A stretch of 7,552 bases of DNA, taken from positions 1 to 7,552 of the forward strand of contig DCIN01000036.1 in assembly GCA_002315815.1 (NCBI GenBank). The letters are read 5' to 3'. The position numbers and the translations under genes were made by a program. Below, piece after piece: positions 4,802 through 7,552 of the stretch (position 1 is its first letter; each line of letters begins with the position of its first letter). This stretch comes from Bacteroidales bacterium UBA1725 (lineage in GTDB: Bacteria > Bacteroidota > Bacteroidia > Bacteroidales > UBA932). The notes beneath the pieces are model-generated. The model was not told where the DNA came from. It saw only the letters and a program-made list of their open reading frames with translations, and did not search any database.

Positions 4802-6107
4802 TTGTATTCTCACGTTTGACCGCAAATCTTCGCAATTTACTCAATTTTCGGTCAATGACAAAATTGGGACAAAACCGCAGACTATGCCAGAACTTTGATG
4901 ATGTCGCCTCAGACAGAGCATTGATGATGTTGCCTCGGGCCACATTTTTGTCCATAGCCTCATTGAGAGGCATTCCCGGAGGGGTGACAGGGATGACGGC
5001 ATCGAACAGAGAAGACTGCGTTACCTCAGCAGAGCCGCAGACACAGACTCTCACAGATCCAGGAGCACTTTCTTTTGCCACGAGCGATATCCAGGCCGGC
5101 AGCTTTCCGGTTTGAGTCTGACCGTCAAACCTGCCCTCTCCGGTTATCACCATAGCCGGAGACAGAAGCGACATATTCTCCCGCAATGAGGAAAGACGGA
5201 CAATCTCTTCAGCACCCCAACGGATTCCAGCACCAAGAAATGCGTGAAGGGCACCACCGATACCACCGGCCGCCCCGGAGCCTTCAACACCACCGGCTTC
5301 CCCGAAATCTTCAATACTACCGGCTTCCCCTGGATTCTGAATACATCTTTCCATCACTGAGTCCCGAGTAATTCCGGCCAGCTCATAGGACTGAGCCGGG
5401 CCAAGTCCTTTCCAATAGAGCGTTGCCATATAAGACATCCAGGCATCAACACCATCCAACTCATCTTCCGTCAAGCCCTTCTGGAGGCCGAAAACCCTCG
5501 TAGCCCCGTGCTCACCACAGAACACGGCCCTAGTGTCCGCCCATACTTCGAGGGGCACGGACCATCCGTCCAGAGCCCTTGCATCAATGGAACTGATTGG
5601 CAGCATCAAGGCCGGTACACCGTCAGGAAGAAGGGCATCCCCCATATAAAACTTCACGCCAAGAGCCTGTAGCAGACCCACTCCCGCATCGTTGGTGCAA
5701 GTTCCTCCCAGGCCGACCACAATTTTCGCAGGCTTTCGGGAAGCTGCCTCCCTCACGAGTTCGCCGAGTCCGAAACTGGAATACCTGAACGGCGTATGTC
5801 CGGGATTCCGGTCATAGCCGCAGGCCAGAGCCGACTCGATATACGCAGTGCCGTCGGAGTCCATCATAAAATGCGACTCAAAAGCAGAACGCCCATCTGC
5901 TGAATGTATCAGCACGGACTCACGTGCGGCATCAACAAGCATTTCTATCACTTCGCAGAATCCTTCACCACCGTCAGAGACAGGAACACAGAGTATGTCT
6001 TCAGCATTGAAACCCGCTTTTACGAGACCGTCCAGCACAGCAGCGTTTGCTTCAACACTGCGCAGACTCCCCTTGAAAGAATCCATAGCCACAATTACTC
6101 CAGACAT
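4791..6107 (-). CDS. Glycerate kinase (GarK/GlxK family)
   Basis: It phosphorylates D-glycerate with ATP in the cytoplasm, giving 2-phosphoglycerate in the characterised E. coli members. Family signatures are MSGVIVAMDSFKGS at the N-terminus (DSFKGS 9-14), SDGGEG 44-49, VGLGGTCTNDAGVG 131-144, GAAGGIGGA 278-286 and ITGEGRFDGQTQTGK 321-335. The start at 6107 places the first beta strand correctly. At 438 residues it is longer than the usual ~380. The excess is explained by two extra 9-residue repeat units before the GAAGG motif and by a C-terminal tail (about 401-438) that looks out of frame. Removing the extra units and restoring the frame gives about 381 residues. As written, its stop is separated by one base from an ATG of the MFS gene. 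The catalytic motifs are intact, so activity is likely but not certain. Confidence 0.88.
   Translation of the reverse strand: MSGVIVAMDSFKGSLRSVEANAAVLDGLVKAGFNAEDILCVPVSDGGEGFCEVIEMLVDAARESVLIHSADGRSAFESHFMMDSDGTAYIESALACGYDRNPGHTPFRYSSFGLGELVREAASRKPAKIVVGLGGTCTNDAGVGLLQALGVKFYMGDALLPDGVPALMLPISSIDARALDGWSVPLEVWADTRAVFCGEHGATRVFGLQKGLTEDELDGVDAWMSYMATLYWKGLGPAQSYELAGITRDSVMERCIQNPGEAGSIEDFGEAGGVEGSGAAGGIGGALHAFLGAGIRWGAEEIVRLSSLRENMSLLSPAMVITGEGRFDGQTQTGKLPAWISLVAKESAPGSVRVCVCGSAEVTQSSLFDAVIPVTPPGMPLNEAMDKNVARGNIINALSEATSSKFWHSLRFCPNFVIDRKLSKLRRFAVKRENTNAK
4816..4855. promoter_or_regulatory. Inverted repeat, 12-bp arms, candidate operator
   Basis: On the plus strand TTGACCGCAAAT (4816-4827) and ATTTTCGGTCAA (4844-4855) are reverse complements at 11 of 12 positions, with a 16-base spacer. 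The pair brackets the candidate -7 element at 4832-4839 and would cover the likely start site of the MFS gene. It could be an operator for a dimeric regulator. If transcribed from upstream it could also form an RNA hairpin, but no T-run follows on the minus strand, so it is not a standard intrinsic terminator. Confidence 0.5.
4832..4863 (-). promoter_or_regulatory. Candidate promoter for MFS-MFS-dxs
   Basis: On the minus strand TTTTG (4859-4863) is followed by exactly 19 bases and then TAAATTGC (4832-4839). The -33 element and spacing fit the Bacteroidota pattern. The -7 element matches only the TA and the first two Ts of TAnnTTTG, so this is a moderate match. The predicted start near 4825 would leave a leader of about 25-35 bases before the MFS start codons at 4801 or 4789. 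It falls within the annotated 3' end of the glycerate kinase gene, in a visibly more AT-rich stretch. Confidence 0.35.
4882..4908 (-). other. Out-of-frame remnant of a normal glycerate kinase C-terminus
   Basis: One frame away from the glycerate kinase reading frame the minus strand reads Gly-Asp-Ile-Ile-Lys-Val-Leu-Ala followed by a TAG stop at 4884-4882. This resembles a usual terminal helix of the family and parallels the in-frame Gly-Asn-Ile-Ile-Asn-Ala-Leu-Ser-Glu just before it. A single extra base near 4908-4910 would join the two. It suggests that the original stop was bypassed by a one-base deletion, or that a duplication put it out of frame. Confidence 0.45.
4883..4934 (-). repeat. 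26-bp direct repeat near the glycerate kinase 3' end
   Basis: Two adjacent 26-base copies on the minus strand (4934-4909 and 4908-4883) both begin GGC(A/G)ACATCATCAA and agree at 20 of 26 positions. Because 26 is not a multiple of three, the second copy is read in a different frame from the first. It codes for Ala-Thr-Ser-Ser-Lys instead of Gly-Asp-Ile-Ile-Lys. Confidence 0.8.
5250..5330 (-). repeat. Three 27-bp in-frame tandem repeats in glycerate kinase
   Basis: Three consecutive 27-base units encode GEAGSIEDF (260-268), GEAGGVEGS (269-277) and GAAGGIGGA (278-286). Units one and two agree at 22 of 27 bases, with all five differences being transitions; units two and three agree at 19 of 27. 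The last unit is the conserved family motif, so the first two look like duplicates of it added upstream. They keep the reading frame and extend a Gly-rich segment. Confidence 0.85.
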
Positions 6108-6163
6108 AGAAGCGCGAAGATAAATATCAGGAAGAACGGGAACAGGATGAGCAGCTTCACCAC
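6095..6163 (-). CDS. Possible tiny hydrophobic ORF overlapping the glycerate kinase start
   Basis: In the gap before glycerate kinase a GTG at 6163 opens a 22-codon frame ending in TAA at 6097-6095, overlapping the kinase start by 13 bases. It would encode one strongly hydrophobic stretch of mostly Leu, Ile, Phe and Ala, such as a membrane peptide translationally coupled to the kinase. Against it: there is no ATG and no convincing ribosome binding site, and the stretch is pyrimidine-rich on this strand, which yields hydrophobic codons by chance. I do not recognise the product. Confidence 0.15.
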   Translation of the reverse strand: MVKLLILFPFFLIFIFALLCLE

Positions 6164-6222
6164 CTGTGCGAAGCTGTGTTTGGAAGGCCGAGGGTCTTAT
6201 ACATATTTGAAGTGTAAAATTA

Positions 6223-7552
6223 TCAGGACAGCACGAGTATCAGTATCTGGGCCAGGAATATCCTGAGGAACGTGACGACGGGATAGACGGTGGCATAAGC
6301 TTCGGAAGGAGTGTTGCTGTGTATTATGTTGTTGGTGAAACTGAGGGCATTGGGATTGGTACACATACCGCAGATGACGCCCACGTTTCTGGCATAGTCG
6401 ATTTTGAAGACCTTATCATTCAGGATGGCGACGATTATTATCGGGATGATGATGACCGCAGTGGACATCGCTATCCAGGTAAGCCCGCGGGTGGAGAACA
6501 CCGTTTCCACGAAGGTGCCGCCGACGCTGAAGCCGACCGCCGAGAAGAAAGTGGTGATGCCCAGTTGTCCGAGCATAAGGTTCACCGAACGGGTCGTGTA
6601 GATATGGAGGTGAAGGGCAGGTCCGGCTGCGCCGAGCAGAATACCCATAATGATGGCTCCTCCGGCGAGGCCGAGTTTGATGGGTGCCGTGAGTCCCGGT
6701 ATGGTGAAGGGGATGCAGCCGAGGATGATTCCGAAAAGGATGCCGGTCAGAAGAGGGATGAGACGGGGTTCGTCGAGACTGGATTCTTCGTTGCCCACAG
6801 CCTTGCCGAGCACCTTGATGCAGGTCTCACCGCCCACCACGGTGAGCACGTCGCCGAAGAGAAGTTCGGTGGATGCCGAAGGCACGATGGTGAAATCCGA
6901 CCTTGTGATACGAGTGATGTTGACCCCGTACTTGTTGCGCAGCTTGAGCTGGCCGAGCGTGTAACCGATGACGGACTTGTTGGTGACACGTATGGTGCGG
7001 GCGACCATATCCTTGTCCACGACGTCCCAGTCGATGTCCGGCCTGTTCCAGTCGGTGGCCTCTTCCTTGCCGAAATACCGGTCAAGGTCATCCCTGTTGG
7101 AGGTGTTGCAGATGACAAGTATATGGTCATCCTTGCTGATGACGGTGTCGGACAGCGGGATGGACACTTTCCCGTTCCGCCAGATTCTGGATATCACGAA
7201 GTGCAGTCCGCTGCCGGTGACTATTGTCTTGACGGGCTTGCCGGCCATTGCCTCGGAACTGATTCTGTATTCCAGAAGCACGTTGTCCTCGTCGCCGGTC
7301 TTCACAAGCGACGCCGCCCTGCTCTTCGGGAACATCTTTGTGGTGGCAAGGATGCACATCATCACCAGAATCACACTGAACGGATAGACGGCGGCATAAG
7401 CGGCGCCTATGAGGTCCGCATCGCCCGAACCGGCGGAAGCCTCCTGGGCCGCGATGAGCATAGGGGTGTTGGTGACGGAACCGGAATAGATGCCCACGGC
7501 CTCCCGGGCATTAAGATTATATGACTCGAAAAGAATCAGAATCAGGACAGTC
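6223..7552 (-). CDS. AspT/YidE/YbjL-family transporter with TrkA_C domains (5' partial)
   Basis: This is an inner-membrane carrier of the aspartate:alanine exchanger-like group. The frame is open to the window edge with no start inside, so only the last 442 residues of a usual ~550 are present; a GTG at 7497 is internal. Numbered from the first visible codon, residues 20-60 hold the end of the first membrane half (GIYSGSVTNTP, then AYAAVYP). About 91-162 and 182-253 are two TrkA_C-like cytoplasmic domains, which in related proteins bind ligands that gate transport. About 263-442 is the second membrane half, where GVICGMCTNPNA and AYATVYP repeat the first-half motif, the hallmark of the YidE/YbjL duplication. 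It ends in TGA at 6225-6223, and 115 bases separate it from glycerate kinase. Its substrate is unknown, and it may or may not share a transcript with the genes below it. Confidence 0.9.
   Translation of the reverse strand, partial: TVLILILFESYNLNAREAVGIYSGSVTNTPMLIAAQEASAGSGDADLIGAAYAAVYPFSVILVMMCILATTKMFPKSRAASLVKTGDEDNVLLEYRISSEAMAGKPVKTIVTGSGLHFVISRIWRNGKVSIPLSDTVISKDDHILVICNTSNRDDLDRYFGKEEATDWNRPDIDWDVVDKDMVARTIRVTNKSVIGYTLGQLKLRNKYGVNITRITRSDFTIVPSASTELLFGDVLTVVGGETCIKVLGKAVGNEESSLDEPRLIPLLTGILFGIILGCIPFTIPGLTAPIKLGLAGGAIIMGILLGAAGPALHLHIYTTRSVNLMLGQLGITTFFSAVGFSVGGTFVETVFSTRGLTWIAMSTAVIIIPIIIVAILNDKVFKIDYARNVGVICGMCTNPNALSFTNNIIHSNTPSEAYATVYPVVTFLRIFLAQILILVLS

Noticed and set aside
4823..4830. 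AAGATTTG as an alternative -7 element for the MFS gene
   Set aside because: The nearest TTG is 22 bases away and the first base of the element is wrong; the TTTTG-N19-TAAATTGC pair fits the spacing better.
6196..6218. Weak inverted repeat after the transporter stop, considered as a terminator
   Set aside because: Arms of about seven bases with a mismatch, all A/T-rich, and no T-run on the transcribed strand; not convincing.
6113..6222. Promoter for glycerate kinase in the 115-base gap
   Set aside because: TAATTTTA and TATCTTCG each match TAnnTTTG at all but one position, but neither has a TTG at the required 19-21 base distance, and the second is almost at the start codon.
6319..7524. Long open frame on the plus strand opposite the transporter
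   Set aside because: It is rich in Asp, Glu, Gly and His with no recognisable domain, and it is an exact shadow of a well-supported membrane protein on the other strand.
1..7552. Mobile element, CRISPR array, toxin-antitoxin or defence system
   Set aside because: No transposase, integrase, regularly spaced repeats or known defence domains are visible; the genes are ordinary metabolic, transport and tRNA genes.

Overview
The window looks like an ordinary chromosomal stretch from a member of the Bacteroidota (probably Bacteroidales). Three things point there. A TTG-N19-TACCTTTG promoter of Bacteroidota type lies at 155-184. The tRNA gene encodes no 3' CCA. Most starts have weak Shine-Dalgarno sequences. 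All convincing genes lie on the minus strand, so the region reads from position 7552 down to 1, and no stretch over 300 bases lacks a gene.

In transcription order the layout is as follows. (1) 7552-6223: the C-terminal ~442 residues of an AspT/YidE/YbjL-family transporter with two TrkA_C domains; its start lies outside the window. (2) 6222-6108: a 115-base gap with no convincing promoter, holding one weak candidate for a tiny hydrophobic ORF. (3) 6107-4791: glycerate kinase (GarK/GlxK family), with two internal tandem duplications and an atypical tail. (4) 4801-3422 and 3406-2099: two paralogous MFS transporters, 15 bases apart and in the same frame, separated by a single TAA. (5) 2050-167: dxs, the first enzyme of the MEP isoprenoid pathway. 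(6) 124-51 and 30-1: tRNA-Thr(UGU) and the beginning of a probable tRNA-Tyr, likely the head of the conserved thrU-tyrU-glyT-thrT-tuf operon.

Glycerate kinase, the two MFS genes and dxs are close enough to be co-transcribed. A plausible but unproven reading is uptake of a small organic acid such as glycerate, phosphorylation into lower glycolysis, and supply of triose phosphate and pyruvate to DXS. The MFS substrate cannot be read from the sequence.

I see no mobile element, CRISPR array or defence system. The most interesting signals are small. Three short tandem-repeat arrays lie within this one gene cluster. The last ~38 codons of the glycerate kinase look like a frameshifted tail over what should be an intergenic region; that region carries a near-perfect 12-bp inverted repeat spanning a candidate promoter for the MFS-MFS-dxs genes. 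The tRNA operon promoter is embedded in the 3' end of dxs.
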